Positions 30,700 through 39,471 of a stretch of 64,000 nucleotides of DNA are shown one piece after another. A program made the position numbers and the translations under genes. Where the stretch lies: NCBI GenBank assembly GCA_946185535.1, contig CAMHJX010000003.1, positions 62,001 through 126,000 on the forward strand. Direction: 5' to 3'. This DNA is from an uncultured Bacteroidales bacterium. Its GTDB lineage: Bacteria > Bacteroidota > Bacteroidia > Bacteroidales > F082. Under the pieces are notes generated by a model. The model worked only from the letters and a program-made list of their open reading frames with translations, made no database searches and had not been told where the DNA came from. The first letter of the stretch is position 1; every line of letters starts with the position of its first letter.

Positions 30700-31869
30700 A
30701 TGGAAAAATTGTATGAATTCATGGAGAACCAACTTGACTTAACCACGAGTCAGTTTGTTCGTTACAAGTACGAAGCCATTCATTGGGATAACAGGATGTT
30801 AGGGCTGGTCGGGCCGCGAGGCGTGGGCAAGACAACGCTTTTCCTACAACACATCAAACATCATCATTCGTTGCGCGACACGCTCTATGTCACCGCCGAC
30901 CACCTTTATTTTTCATCACATAGTCTTTTTGAAACGGCGGAAACCTTCAACAAAAATGGTGGAAAGTTTTTCTTCATCGATGAAGTTCACAAATATGACA
31001 ATTGGTCGCAGGAGCTGAAATTGATGTACGATGCTTTCCCCGACCTTCATGTCTATTTCACGGGGTCCTCCATCCTCGACATTGAAAAGGGCGAGGCCGA
31101 TTTGAGCCGTCGTGCCCCGAAATACTTGATGCAAGGGCTATCATTTAGGGAGTTTTTGGCCATTCGCCACCAAATCAATTGTCCCATTTTCAGTTTGAAG
31201 CAAATCCTGAATCACGAAGCACGGATCCCGAATGTGAAGCATCCATTGGTGTATTTTAAGGAATACTTGAAAGAAGGCTATTATCCTTTTGGCCAGGACC
31301 TTGACTTCGAGACCGAACTCAACCAAGTCATCACCCGCACCATTGAGATAGACATTCCGCAGTTTGCCAACATGAACATCGGAACAGCAAAGAAACTGAA
31401 AAAATTGATGGTGATTTTAGCCGCTTTGGTACCCTGCAAGCCGAATATGGCCAGCCTTGCAGGACAGATTCAGGCCAGTCGCAACAACATTGAGGATTAT
31501 TTGGTCTATATGGAAAAAGCGGGACTTATCGCGCAACTGAGAGACGGTACCGGCGGTTTAGGCGAACTTGGCAAAGTGGAAAAAATCTATCTCGACAACA
31601 CTAACCTAATGAACAGTTTAGGCGATGGCGAGGAAGACGCTGGCACGATTAGAGAAACTTTCTTCTACAATCAAATGCGTGTCAACCAAAAAGTTACTTC
31701 TTCTTCCCTGTCGGATTTCGACATTAAAGGTATGACCTTCGAAGTGGGTGGAAAAAGCAAAGGCAAAAGACAAATTGCAGAGGCCAAGAAAGGCTATGTG
31801 GTGAAGGATGATATTGAATACGGCTACGGCAATGTGGTACCGCTTTGGGCTTTTGGGCTGAATTATTAA
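30700..31869 (+). CDS. AAA-family ATPase with DUF4143-type C-terminal domain
   Basis: 389 residues from ATG 30700; the 40 upstream codons of the open frame lie inside the palindrome array. Walker A GPRGVGKT (38-45), Walker B FFFIDEVHK (about 91-99), sensor YFTGSS near 118, then RRAPKYLMQGLSFREFLA. The middle has a winged-helix-like segment (MASLAGQIQASRNNIEDYLVYMEKAGLI) and the end EVGGKSKGKRQIAEAKKGY is a degenerate PD-(D/E)xK-like core. This is the COG1373 architecture, common and poorly understood in Bacteroidota. A second member is at 57778. Each is preceded by its own repeat array. Confidence 0.8.
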   Translation: MEKLYEFMENQLDLTTSQFVRYKYEAIHWDNRMLGLVGPRGVGKTTLFLQHIKHHHSLRDTLYVTADHLYFSSHSLFETAETFNKNGGKFFFIDEVHKYDNWSQELKLMYDAFPDLHVYFTGSSILDIEKGEADLSRRAPKYLMQGLSFREFLAIRHQINCPIFSLKQILNHEARIPNVKHPLVYFKEYLKEGYYPFGQDLDFETELNQVITRTIEIDIPQFANMNIGTAKKLKKLMVILAALVPCKPNMASLAGQIQASRNNIEDYLVYMEKAGLIAQLRDGTGGLGELGKVEKIYLDNTNLMNSLGDGEEDAGTIRETFFYNQMRVNQKVTSSSLSDFDIKGMTFEVGGKSKGKRQIAEAKKGYVVKDDIEYGYGNVVPLWAFGLNY

Positions 31870-31872
31870 TAG

Positions 31873-31951
31873 GTTTGTAGGGCTGCCACATCGTGGCAGC
31901 CGCATAGGGTTCCCCATTATGCGGCTGCCGTGATACGACAGCCCTACAAAC
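31873..31951. repeat. Large palindromic repeat between convergent genes
   Basis: Arms GTTTGTAGGGCTGCCACATC / ...GACAGCCCTACAAAC plus inner arms GGCAGCCGCATA / TATGCGGCTGCC give a long stem over 79 bases. It can terminate both the ATPase and the convergent M56 gene. The sequence type is that of dispersed intergenic palindromes. Confidence 0.75.
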
Positions 31952-31963
31952 ACAAACAATGAT

Positions 31964-33979
31964 TTATTGCAATTTAAAAGTAATAGGCATCAAATAAGAT
32001 ACCCTTACAGGCTTGCCTTCTTGTTTCCCGGGTTTCCATTTCGGCATGGCTTTTACCACGCGGATAGATTCTTCATCACAGCCGCCACCAATGCCTCGCA
32101 GTACTTTCACCTCGGAAACACTGCCGTCTTTCTCGACAATGAAGCCGACAAACACACGGCCTGAGATTCCCTTTTCCTGAGCTTCTTTGGGATAAACGAC
32201 ATTTTGGGCCACATAATCCATCATTGCAGCTTCGCCTCCAGGGTATTGAGGCATCTCGTCAACGATTTGATAGACACCGTCTTTATCGGGTTTCATACTG
32301 GCTTTTGCTGGATTGTCTGGAAATGTTGCCGTTGATGTCTTCCAGGAATGTTCGTCATCACCCGCAATAACCGTTTTCACTGTGGTTTTGTATTCATCAT
32401 TCGTCTGCCCGAGCTTAAACATGATGGGAATCTGGTAACTCACCCTAACAGCTTCGCCTTTCTGCTTACCGGGCTTCCACTTCGGCATGTCACTGATAAC
32501 ACGAACTGATTCTTCATCGCAGCCGCCACCAATGCCTCGAAGCACTTTCACTTCACCGATGCTGCCGTCTTTCTCAACAACAAAACTGATGAATACTCTG
32601 CCTTGTATTTCCTTTTCTTTTGCTTCCTCTGGATAAACAACATTTTTACTCACATATTCCATTAGGGCATTTTCGCCACCAGGGAATTGGGGCATCTCTT
32701 CAACGATTTGATAGACGGTGTCTACTTCGGATGTGGCTATGTCAAGCAGTTGTTCAAAAAGATGTTCGGAGAGGGTGAATGTAAACGGTTCAATGCTGTA
32801 TGTTGATGTATCGCCTCTTCTTTCCGTTTCAGTAATGAAGAAATTGTTGCGAGGCGTTCCATCAGCATTGTATGAGGTGATAGTCAGTTTTTTGCATGGT
32901 TCTCCCGTCTCTGGTTGGAAACCATCCGAAGTCTCGAACTTGACATAGGTACCATCATCTTCATAAAAGATAGTGTCTTTTATTAACTGCATAGGAGCAC
33001 CATCATCATCAAAGACTTCAAATGGACTAATTGACACCTTTAAGGTATGGTCGACGGCCTTTTGTTCCTGTGCCGTCACTTTCGTGTTGGCAATCAACAA
33101 GAAAGCCAGCACCGGCAATGTAGCCAAGAGCCTCCACCAGAGGCCCTTGGCCTTTTCGTTTCTTGTAATCATCTTGATTCGTTTTTTGGTAAGGATTAAA
33201 CTAAAGTTATTGCTCATTCCGCTGAAGTCGACAGCCGTGCACTGCTGCAGGATCAGCATCATGTAGTTCTTTTTGTCCACGCCGGTGGCCACCACATCGC
33301 GGTCGGCTTGGTATTCGTGAAGGCTCTGCAACTCCTTCTTGTACAGATAGATGAAGGGGTTGAACCATTGCAGGATCATCATCACCTCGGCGAAGAGGAT
33401 GTCCCACGAATGGTGGTGGGCGATGTGGCTCATCTCGTGCCGCATGATGTCAGGATCCACATTTTCGTTGGGGAAGAAGGCATAGCGGAAGAAGGAGAAC
33501 GAGCCTTGCTCCTTGCCCGTGAACACCGCTGTAAAACCGTCCATCTTACGCTTTGGCGATCGGATGATGAGCGCCACAAGCCTCCCCAACTTGATGAGGA
33601 ACAACAGTGTCATCACGCCAACACCTATTAAATAAATGCCACCAATGACTTGCCACACACTAAAACGCGAAGGCGTGGCATTGGTTGTTACCGTCACTTC
33701 GGGCAACACGGGCTGACCATCGGGCGTGACGATGACCTCATTGAGCATGATTCCGTTAAAAAGCTGTTGTTTCAAAGTCGCCATCTGTGGCACTTCAATT
33801 CCCGAGAGCAAACCGAGCAAGGGCATGGCCAAAGCCAGCAGCATACTCGTCAGCAGGAAATAACGGTTAAAATACAGCCGGTTGCTGTTGCGGAACAACA
33901 GGCGATACACCAACCAAAGCACGGCTACGGTGGCTGCGATAGGTAGCAGATGACCGATGATTAATTCTTGTGCGTTCAT
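31964..33979 (-). CDS. BlaR1-like M56 metallopeptidase with two TonB C-terminal domains
   Basis: 671 residues. N-terminal half: membrane helices at about 8-26, 40-60, 110-132 and a zinc site HEMSH (181-185) with a later Glu in LHEYQADRD, then another helix near 290-308. C-terminal half: two copies of a TonB C-terminal domain, each reading VYQIV(E/D)EMPQ(F/Y)PGGE, then GRVF(I/V)(S/G)F, EVKVLRGIGGGCDEES and PKWKPGKQ. The peptidase would cleave the BlaI repressor encoded 3 bases upstream; the periplasmic TonB domains suggest sensing of, or energy coupling to, outer-membrane receptors. The duplicated domains are still very similar at the DNA level, implying recent duplication. Confidence 0.85.
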   Translation of the reverse strand: MNAQELIIGHLLPIAATVAVLWLVYRLLFRNSNRLYFNRYFLLTSMLLALAMPLLGLLSGIEVPQMATLKQQLFNGIMLNEVIVTPDGQPVLPEVTVTTNATPSRFSVWQVIGGIYLIGVGVMTLLFLIKLGRLVALIIRSPKRKMDGFTAVFTGKEQGSFSFFRYAFFPNENVDPDIMRHEMSHIAHHHSWDILFAEVMMILQWFNPFIYLYKKELQSLHEYQADRDVVATGVDKKNYMMLILQQCTAVDFSGMSNNFSLILTKKRIKMITRNEKAKGLWWRLLATLPVLAFLLIANTKVTAQEQKAVDHTLKVSISPFEVFDDDGAPMQLIKDTIFYEDDGTYVKFETSDGFQPETGEPCKKLTITSYNADGTPRNNFFITETERRGDTSTYSIEPFTFTLSEHLFEQLLDIATSEVDTVYQIVEEMPQFPGGENALMEYVSKNVVYPEEAKEKEIQGRVFISFVVEKDGSIGEVKVLRGIGGGCDEESVRVISDMPKWKPGKQKGEAVRVSYQIPIMFKLGQTNDEYKTTVKTVIAGDDEHSWKTSTATFPDNPAKASMKPDKDGVYQIVDEMPQYPGGEAAMMDYVAQNVVYPKEAQEKGISGRVFVGFIVEKDGSVSEVKVLRGIGGGCDEESIRVVKAMPKWKPGKQEGKPVRVSYLMPITFKLQ

Positions 33980-33982
33980 GGC

Positions 33983-34399
33983 TTATTTCCTTTCTGAGGC
34001 GATAGCCTCGTCGATGGCTTTTCTCATTTCTTCCAGTTCCTCGACGCTGAAGTTCTCCTTTCTGGCGAAGGCCGAAACGAGGTCGAGATACGAATTGTTG
34101 AAGTAGCGTTCCACCACGCTACCGAGGTAGCGATGTGAATACTCCTCCTTGCTGATGGCGGGGCTATAGCGATGCGCGCGGCAGAAGGTCTCGTGTTTCA
34201 CGAAGCCCTTGTTTTCCAAAATTTTGATAATGGAAAGCACCGTGTTGTAGGCCGGCTTGGGTTCGGGGTAAGCTGCCATAATCTCATTGGCGAAGCCCTG
34301 TCCGATGTTCCAAATGACCTGCATCACTTGTTCTTCCGCTTTGGTCAACTCCTTCATTCTGATGGAGTTTTCCTCGATATTTTCTTTCTTTCTAGCCAT
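33983..34399 (-). CDS. BlaI/MecI/CopY-family transcriptional repressor
   Basis: 138 residues from ATG 34399. Winged-helix BlaI fold: LTKAEEQVMQVIWNIGQGFANEIMAAYPEPKPAYNTVLSIIKILENKGFVKHE, with the recognition helix in AYNTVLSIIKIL, then a dimerisation half ending SVEELEEMRKAIDEAI. It is cleaved by the M56 partner in related systems. The stop is 3 bases from the M56 start, so they are co-translated. A 16-bp palindrome (34458-34473) over the -33 region is the likely operator, and the same palindrome precedes the LRR lipoprotein gene at 35701. Confidence 0.85.
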   Translation of the reverse strand: MARKKENIEENSIRMKELTKAEEQVMQVIWNIGQGFANEIMAAYPEPKPAYNTVLSIIKILENKGFVKHETFCRAHRYSPAISKEEYSHRYLGSVVERYFNNSYLDLVSAFARKENFSVEELEEMRKAIDEAIASERK

Positions 34400-34430
34400 T
34401 TTATCCTCCGTTTCTAAAGGTTTAACGCTG

Positions 34431-34473
34431 CAAATATACAGAATATTTTGATTGTACAACTATTTTTTTAGTT
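34431..34473 (-). promoter_or_regulatory. Promoter and predicted BlaI operator of the blaI-M56 operon
   Basis: Minus-strand -7 box TATATTTG at 34431-34438; palindrome AACTATTTTTTTAGTT at 34458-34473 (AACTA, six bases, TAGTT) covers the -33 position. It is matched by the site at 35749-35764. Confidence 0.65.
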
Positions 34474-34523
34474 ATTTTATTGTATTTTTGATGAAAAAAA
34501 TGTAAGTCGTTGTTTTTCCATCA

Positions 34524-34655
34524 GATTCCCTTCGGGAATGGAGTTGAGATATTGTTTATTATGCGGCGGCATGAACAAGTTGACTGTTAGTAAACTCCAC
34601 AAGCCGCCGCGTGTAGAATAACGAATGAACTCCATTCCCTGCAAGGGAATCTCAA
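34524..34655. repeat. 130-bp complex inverted repeat (possible MITE or structured RNA)
   Basis: Outer arms AGATTCCCTTCGGGAATGGA and ...TCCATTCCCTGCAAGGGAAT pair with each other, and each also contains its own small hairpin (ATTCCCTTCGGGAAT; ATTCCCTGCAAGGGAAT). Inner arms GCGGCGGC / GCCGCCGC close a central loop. It lies between the LRR gene end and the blaI operator. It holds no open frame. Confidence 0.7.
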
Positions 34656-34687
34656 TAAGTCGATTATGTAAGATAATATCATGATTT

Positions 34688-35701
34688 TCAATAGGCTAGA
34701 TTGATAGTTTTACCTGCTTTGATGAGTCGCATTTTTTCTTCGTCGGACAGGTTGAAGTCGTTGTCGCGAAGAATGAGTATCTCCATGTCGGGTTTCTCCA
34801 CAAGTTCCCACGGGAAGCGCTCCAGCAGGTTGTGTTCGCAGTCGAAGTCTTTCAGTGATTTCATCTTCGACAAGTCAGGCAGAGTCAGCAGATGGTTGAA
34901 ACCGATCCCAAAACGCTCGATGGAATCCATCTCCGTAATCCACTCAGGAATGAAATGCAATTCATTGTGGTGGATATAAAAATACTTCAAGCGTTTCAGG
35001 TTGCGTAAGGTGTCTGGGATTTCCTCGATTTGGTTGAACGACAGGAAAAGTTGTTGAAGGTTATCCATGTCGCCAATGAAATCTGGGATTTCCGTGATTT
35101 TGTTCTTATAGAAATCCAGGTGTTTCAAGTTTTTGAAACCGGCCAATTCATCCGGGATGGATTCGAACGCGTTGTCATAGAAAATCAAGTATCTGGCTTG
35201 TTTTAGTTCTGCAAACGACTTGGGCAAGGTGCTGAGTTGGTTCTTTGACAGGTTAAGGCTTTCGCATCGTAGCACACCAACATTGTCTGGGAGTTTCTTG
35301 ATGCCATTGCCTGCCAACAGAACATCTTCTACTTTCGACAGTCGACGGATATCCCGTCTTTTCAAATTCAGTTTGTTGAAGTTCAAGTTGATTTCCTCAA
35401 GGCTATCCAGCGAGCTGAGCCATCTGGGGATGTGTCGGATTTGGTTCCCTTCCAAGTTCAGCCTTTGCAGATGCTTGCAACGCTTGATGCTCGAAGGAAT
35501 TCGGTCGAGACCACAGTTGGTCAGCGAGAGCACCTCGATTTTATTGTCTTTGGGAATGTCAAGATATTGTATTTCGGCCTTGATTGCTTCAAATACGACC
35601 GCCGAATCAGGAACATAAGTCACATACTTGGCTCGTTGAGTCGCGCATGAGGTGAATAATCCCATCATCATTAATAATACTATGTGTCGTTTGATAGCCA
35701 T
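34688..35701 (-). CDS. Leucine-rich repeat lipoprotein
   Basis: 337 residues. Lipoprotein signal with Cys19 (GLFTSCATQ). From about residue 50 to 320 there are around eleven LRR units of 22-23 residues of the bacterial LPxxLxxLxxLxxLxLxxN type (IPRWLSSLDSLEEINLNFN, LPKSFAELKQARYLIFYDN, IPDTLRNLKRLKYFYIHHN). Such proteins usually bind other proteins at the cell surface or in the periplasm. Its upstream region shares the -7 box and the AACTA-N6-TAGTT palindrome with the blaI operon, so it is likely part of the BlaI regulon. Confidence 0.85.
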   Translation of the reverse strand: MAIKRHIVLLMMMGLFTSCATQRAKYVTYVPDSAVVFEAIKAEIQYLDIPKDNKIEVLSLTNCGLDRIPSSIKRCKHLQRLNLEGNQIRHIPRWLSSLDSLEEINLNFNKLNLKRRDIRRLSKVEDVLLAGNGIKKLPDNVGVLRCESLNLSKNQLSTLPKSFAELKQARYLIFYDNAFESIPDELAGFKNLKHLDFYKNKITEIPDFIGDMDNLQQLFLSFNQIEEIPDTLRNLKRLKYFYIHHNELHFIPEWITEMDSIERFGIGFNHLLTLPDLSKMKSLKDFDCEHNLLERFPWELVEKPDMEILILRDNDFNLSDEEKMRLIKAGKTINLAY

Positions 35702-35721
35702 TTTGTTTTGTCTTGACGCTG

Positions 35722-35764
35722 CAAATATATAGATTGTTTTGAATTTACAACTAAAAAAATAGTT
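35722..35764 (-). promoter_or_regulatory. Promoter and predicted BlaI operator of the LRR lipoprotein gene
   Basis: Minus-strand -7 box TATATTTG (35722-35729) and palindrome AACTAAAAAAATAGTT (35749-35764), at the same 27-base offset as in the blaI promoter; the surrounding GACGCTGCAAATATA also matches. Confidence 0.65.
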
Positions 35765-35906
35765 TATTTATTGCATTTGTCGGTGAAAAATTTTTATGTC
35801 ATTGATTTTCAATAGATTTTAAAATGATTTTATTTGGATTTCTTGCGAAGCAATTCTAAAAACCTACTTTTTTGAAAAAAATTGGCTCTGTTTCATGAAT
35901 TATTCC

Positions 35907-35914
35907 TATTTTTG
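35907..35914 (+). promoter_or_regulatory. -7 box (TATTTTTG) of the tRNA gene
   Basis: Exact consensus 16 bases before the mature tRNA 5' end; TTG at 35882-35884 may be the -33 element. Confidence 0.6.
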
Positions 35915-35930
35915 CAGCCGCATTTGAGAA

Positions 35931-36006
<76 letters not shown>

Positions 36007-36007
36007 G

Positions 36008-36037
36008 CAAAAGAGTTTCGGAAACGGAACTCTTTTT
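36008..36037 (+). terminator. Rho-independent terminator of the tRNA
   Basis: AAAAGAGTTTCG / CGGAACTCTTTT stem with a GAAA-type loop and T-run, starting two bases after the tRNA. Confidence 0.85.
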
Positions 36038-36083
36038 TGTTGCCCAAAAGCGACATAATCCTCTTCGATTCGTGGATTTTCTC

Positions 36084-36091
36084 TATCTTTG
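36084..36091 (+). promoter_or_regulatory. -7 box (TATCTTTG) for the DUF4175-type gene
   Basis: Exact consensus, 13 bases upstream of ATG 36105; it excludes the longer frame from 36072. Confidence 0.6.
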
Positions 36092-36104
36092 CAGGTTATT
36101 TAAT

Positions 36105-39100
36105 ATGGCTATGTTTGCACCAAACAAATTGATAGAGAAAATTGAAGGCTTCACGCGGAAGTACTACCTCAACCGCTTGATACAAGGCGTGTTGGTGGGT
36201 GCCGTGCTTTGGATTGTCTTTTATCTGCTCATCAATGGGTTGGAGTATTTCTCTTGGTTCCCGCCCAAAGGTCGCTTCGTGCTCTTCCTGTTTTTGCTGG
36301 CTGGTAGCGGTTTTGTTTTGGTGTATCATTTTCTTATTCCGCTTGTTAACCTCATCCGATTCCGAAAGAAGATGTCGGTGGAACAAGCCTCGGTGCTGAT
36401 TGGTAAGTTTTTCCCTGAAATCAAGGATAAGCTGTTGAACACAATACAGTTGAGCCATCAGATGGAGGCATATAAAGGTAATGTCGGCCCTTCGACAGGC
36501 TCAGGGACCTTAACTTCAACGGGCTCAGGGACCTCTGAAGACAATGCCCTGTTGGCAGCTACCATCGAGCAGCGTAGTGCCCGCCTCTCCCCTATCCGCT
36601 TTTCTGATGCCGTCGACTTGCGAAGTAACTTGAAGTATCTCGGCATCTTTTTCGGTTCGCTCCTTATATTAATTGCCTTGATGGTGTTTCTGCCTTCGTT
36701 TGCTGTGCACCCCACGCAGCGCATCGTCAACTACGAGCAGCATTTCGAGAAGCCCCTCCCCTATCAGGTGGAAATTGAACAGGACGAGATTGAGACCACC
36801 CAAGGCAAGGAAGTGAAGTTCAACATCCGCGTTACGGGCGACCGTATCCCCGATGCCTTCTATGTGAAAAGCGAACTGGGTCAACAACTGATGACCAAAG
36901 GCTCGGCCAACGATTTCAGTTACACTTTCAAGAACCTCTTCAACGATTTGACCTTTAATGTCATCGGAGGCGAATACACTAGCCGTCCATTGCATATCAC
37001 GGTGCATCCCAACCCTACCCTACTCTCCTATCGCTGCGAGTTAAACTATCCCTCTTATATACACCGCACCAACGAGACCTTGGATGCCAAGACGCGACTC
37101 ATCGTCCCGCAAGGCACAAAACTCACCTTTAGCTTTACTACCCGAGACACTGAGCATATTTCCGTCACCCGCGATTCACTGACCACCGACTTGACCGCAA
37201 CCGATGACAATTTTGAATACCAATTCGTAGCGGCACAGTCCACCAAGTTTGAAGTGCAGGTGCAAAACGCTTGGAACAATAGTATTGAGCCCCTCCCCTT
37301 CTCTATTGATGTGTTGCCTGATGCCTATCCCGACATCCGTGTGGAGTCGTTCGATGAGCAACTCTCCACCGATGTGTATTACTCGGGTCTTGTCACCGAT
37401 GACTATGGTTTCAGCAAACTCACCTTCAACTGCATTGTCAAGGAACCTGTCGAAAAGAAAATCGTCAAGCCGGTCGCGTTGGATCTCAAGCAGACCCGCA
37501 CCTCCTTCTTCTACAGCTTCAACATGGATAGCCTGGGCATTATGCCGGGACAAAATATGGAAGTCTATTTCGAGGTATGGGATAACGACGGTTTCCACGG
37601 ACCCAAGTCGAAGCGCTCGGAAACTTTTACCTATTATAAACCTTCCGAAAACGCCTTAGACAGCATTGCTGACCAGCAATCGGAAGACATCATGGAACGC
37701 CTGCAGGAGAAGTCACAAGAGGCTGACAAGTTGCAAGATGAAATCGAAAAGATGCTGCAAGACCTTATCCAGAAGAAGGATTTGGACTGGTCAGACAAGG
37801 AAAAGATGAAAGACCTGCTCGAAAAGCAACAAAAGATTCAAGACGAATGGAACAAATTGCAAGAAGAGCAGAAAAACCTCGAGGACTTCATGAAAGAGCA
37901 TGACTTGGGCAACGAAGACCTCATCAAGAAGCAAGAGCAAATCAACAAACTTTTCGATGAAGTGATTCCCGAAGAGTTGAAAAAGATGATGGAGCAGATC
38001 GACAAGTTGCTTGAGGAAATGCCGCGCGAGCAGATGCAACAGATGATTCAAGACATCAAGAAAAACAATCAGTCGATGCAGGAACTGCTCGACCGTAATT
38101 TGGCGCTTCTTGAACAGCTGAAGATGGAGAAGGACCTCAACGATTTGGCCAATAAATTGGACAAACTAGGAGAGGAGTTGAAAAACCAAGAGGCTGAAAA
38201 TCAGAATAAAGCAGGGGAGGAGAGCGACCAAAAATCGGCCGAGGAAGCCAAAGAGGAATTCGACAAGATGATGGAAGAGCTTGATAAACTGTTGGAGAAA
38301 AACCAAGATCTGCAACAGCCTTTCGACATGCAGAAAGATGAGGAGATGCAAGAAAGCATCGACCAAGACCTGCAAGATGCCATGCAAAACGAGCAGAACA
38401 GTCAACAACAACAATCACAGCAGAAGAAGCAGAATGCCGGTCAAAAGATGCAGCAGATGGCCAACCAGATGATGATGCAAATGCAGATGCAAGGCATGCA
38501 ACAAATGGCAGAGGATGCCCATTTGCTGCGCATTTTGCTCGAAAATGTGGTCCATGCCTCGCACGAACAGGAAAACTTGATGATCGAAATTGGCAAGATG
38601 CGTTCCGATGACCCGTCTTTGGTTGAAAAGATTATCCATCAAAAGGAAGTGGCCGACAATTTCATTATGGTTCGCGACTCGCTGCGCAGTATGGCTTTGC
38701 GCCAGCCATCGATTCAAAATTTTGTCTTTGATGAGCTGCATACCATTGAGAATCAGACCGAAAACGCAATGAAATATCTCAATGACTTAAAACTTTCGCA
38801 AGCCGTGCGCCATCAGCAGACTGCCATGATGTCGATGAACAATTTGGCGTTGATGTTGGCTGAGTCATTGGAGAATATGGAGAACAGTATGGATGCCATG
38901 GGTATGCCGATGTCGTGTCCTATGCCCAAGCCGGGTCAAGGACAGAGCATGCAAAAGATGCAGCAGTTGCAGCAACAGTTGAGCGAACAATTACAGAAAA
39001 TGCAGCAACAAATGGAATCAGGGCAGCAGACACCTAACTCAATGAGTGAGGAATTTGCCCGTATGGCTGCCGAGCAGGAAATGTTGCGTCAAGGTATGCA

Positions 39101-39470
39101 GCAGATGCTTAATGATATGAAAGAAAACGGGCAAATTGGCGATGATGGCTTGAATGAGATTATCAAGGATATGGAGAAGTTGGAGGAGGAGTTGGTGAAC
39201 AAAAAGATCAACCGTCAGATGATTGAGCGCAGCCAAAGAATCGAGTCCAGAATGTTGGAATCGCAGAAGGCGCAGGAGAAACGCGAGCAGGAAGAGAAAC
39301 GCAGGTCAAACGAGTACAAAGGTTCGCATTTCGACCGTAGGATAGATGAATATCTTTATGAGCAGTCTCTCAAGAAAAACCAGGAATTTCTGCGTAGCAA
39401 TCCCATCGAATATGCTCCTTTCTACAAAGATAAGATTAACGAGTATTACTTGAAGAAAAACACGCATTAA
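36105..39470 (+). CDS. DUF4175-type membrane protein with long coiled coil
   Basis: 1121 residues from ATG 36105. Three N-terminal membrane segments (about 25-45, 52-78, 180-200), a beta-rich middle region of about 350 residues, then from residue 520 a long Glu/Lys/Gln/Met-rich coiled coil (LQDEIEKMLQDLIQKKDLDW; MMMQMQMQGMQQMAED) to the end. This is the layout of DUF4175 proteins, a Bacteroidota family of unknown function. A dispersed repeat has inserted in frame near residues 127-143 (GPSTGSGTLTSTGSGTS), in the loop before the third membrane segment. It ends one base before the YbeY gene and is likely co-transcribed with it. Confidence 0.75.
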   Translation: MAMFAPNKLIEKIEGFTRKYYLNRLIQGVLVGAVLWIVFYLLINGLEYFSWFPPKGRFVLFLFLLAGSGFVLVYHFLIPLVNLIRFRKKMSVEQASVLIGKFFPEIKDKLLNTIQLSHQMEAYKGNVGPSTGSGTLTSTGSGTSEDNALLAATIEQRSARLSPIRFSDAVDLRSNLKYLGIFFGSLLILIALMVFLPSFAVHPTQRIVNYEQHFEKPLPYQVEIEQDEIETTQGKEVKFNIRVTGDRIPDAFYVKSELGQQLMTKGSANDFSYTFKNLFNDLTFNVIGGEYTSRPLHITVHPNPTLLSYRCELNYPSYIHRTNETLDAKTRLIVPQGTKLTFSFTTRDTEHISVTRDSLTTDLTATDDNFEYQFVAAQSTKFEVQVQNAWNNSIEPLPFSIDVLPDAYPDIRVESFDEQLSTDVYYSGLVTDDYGFSKLTFNCIVKEPVEKKIVKPVALDLKQTRTSFFYSFNMDSLGIMPGQNMEVYFEVWDNDGFHGPKSKRSETFTYYKPSENALDSIADQQSEDIMERLQEKSQEADKLQDEIEKMLQDLIQKKDLDWSDKEKMKDLLEKQQKIQDEWNKLQEEQKNLEDFMKEHDLGNEDLIKKQEQINKLFDEVIPEELKKMMEQIDKLLEEMPREQMQQMIQDIKKNNQSMQELLDRNLALLEQLKMEKDLNDLANKLDKLGEELKNQEAENQNKAGEESDQKSAEEAKEEFDKMMEELDKLLEKNQDLQQPFDMQKDEEMQESIDQDLQDAMQNEQNSQQQQSQQKKQNAGQKMQQMANQMMMQMQMQGMQQMAEDAHLLRILLENVVHASHEQENLMIEIGKMRSDDPSLVEKIIHQKEVADNFIMVRDSLRSMALRQPSIQNFVFDELHTIENQTENAMKYLNDLKLSQAVRHQQTAMMSMNNLALMLAESLENMENSMDAMGMPMSCPMPKPGQGQSMQKMQQLQQQLSEQLQKMQQQMESGQQTPNSMSEEFARMAAEQEMLRQGMQQMLNDMKENGQIGDDGLNEIIKDMEKLEEELVNKKINRQMIERSQRIESRMLESQKAQEKREQEEKRRSNEYKGSHFDRRIDEYLYEQSLKKNQEFLRSNPIEYAPFYKDKINEYYLKKNTH
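36486..36532. repeat. Dispersed repeat inserted in frame in the DUF4175-type gene
   Basis: GGCCCTTCGACAGGCTCAGG (36486-36505, continuing GACC) and a second, shorter unit TTCAACGGGCTCAGGGACC (36514-36532). The same element is at 51324-51347 (inside the GH106 gene) and 63937-64000 (intergenic). Confidence 0.85.
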
Positions 39471-39471
39471 T

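Noticed and set aside
38281-38472. Short overlapping frames within the Gln/Met-rich coiled coil of the DUF4175-type gene
   Set aside because: Codon-biased shadows without start signals.
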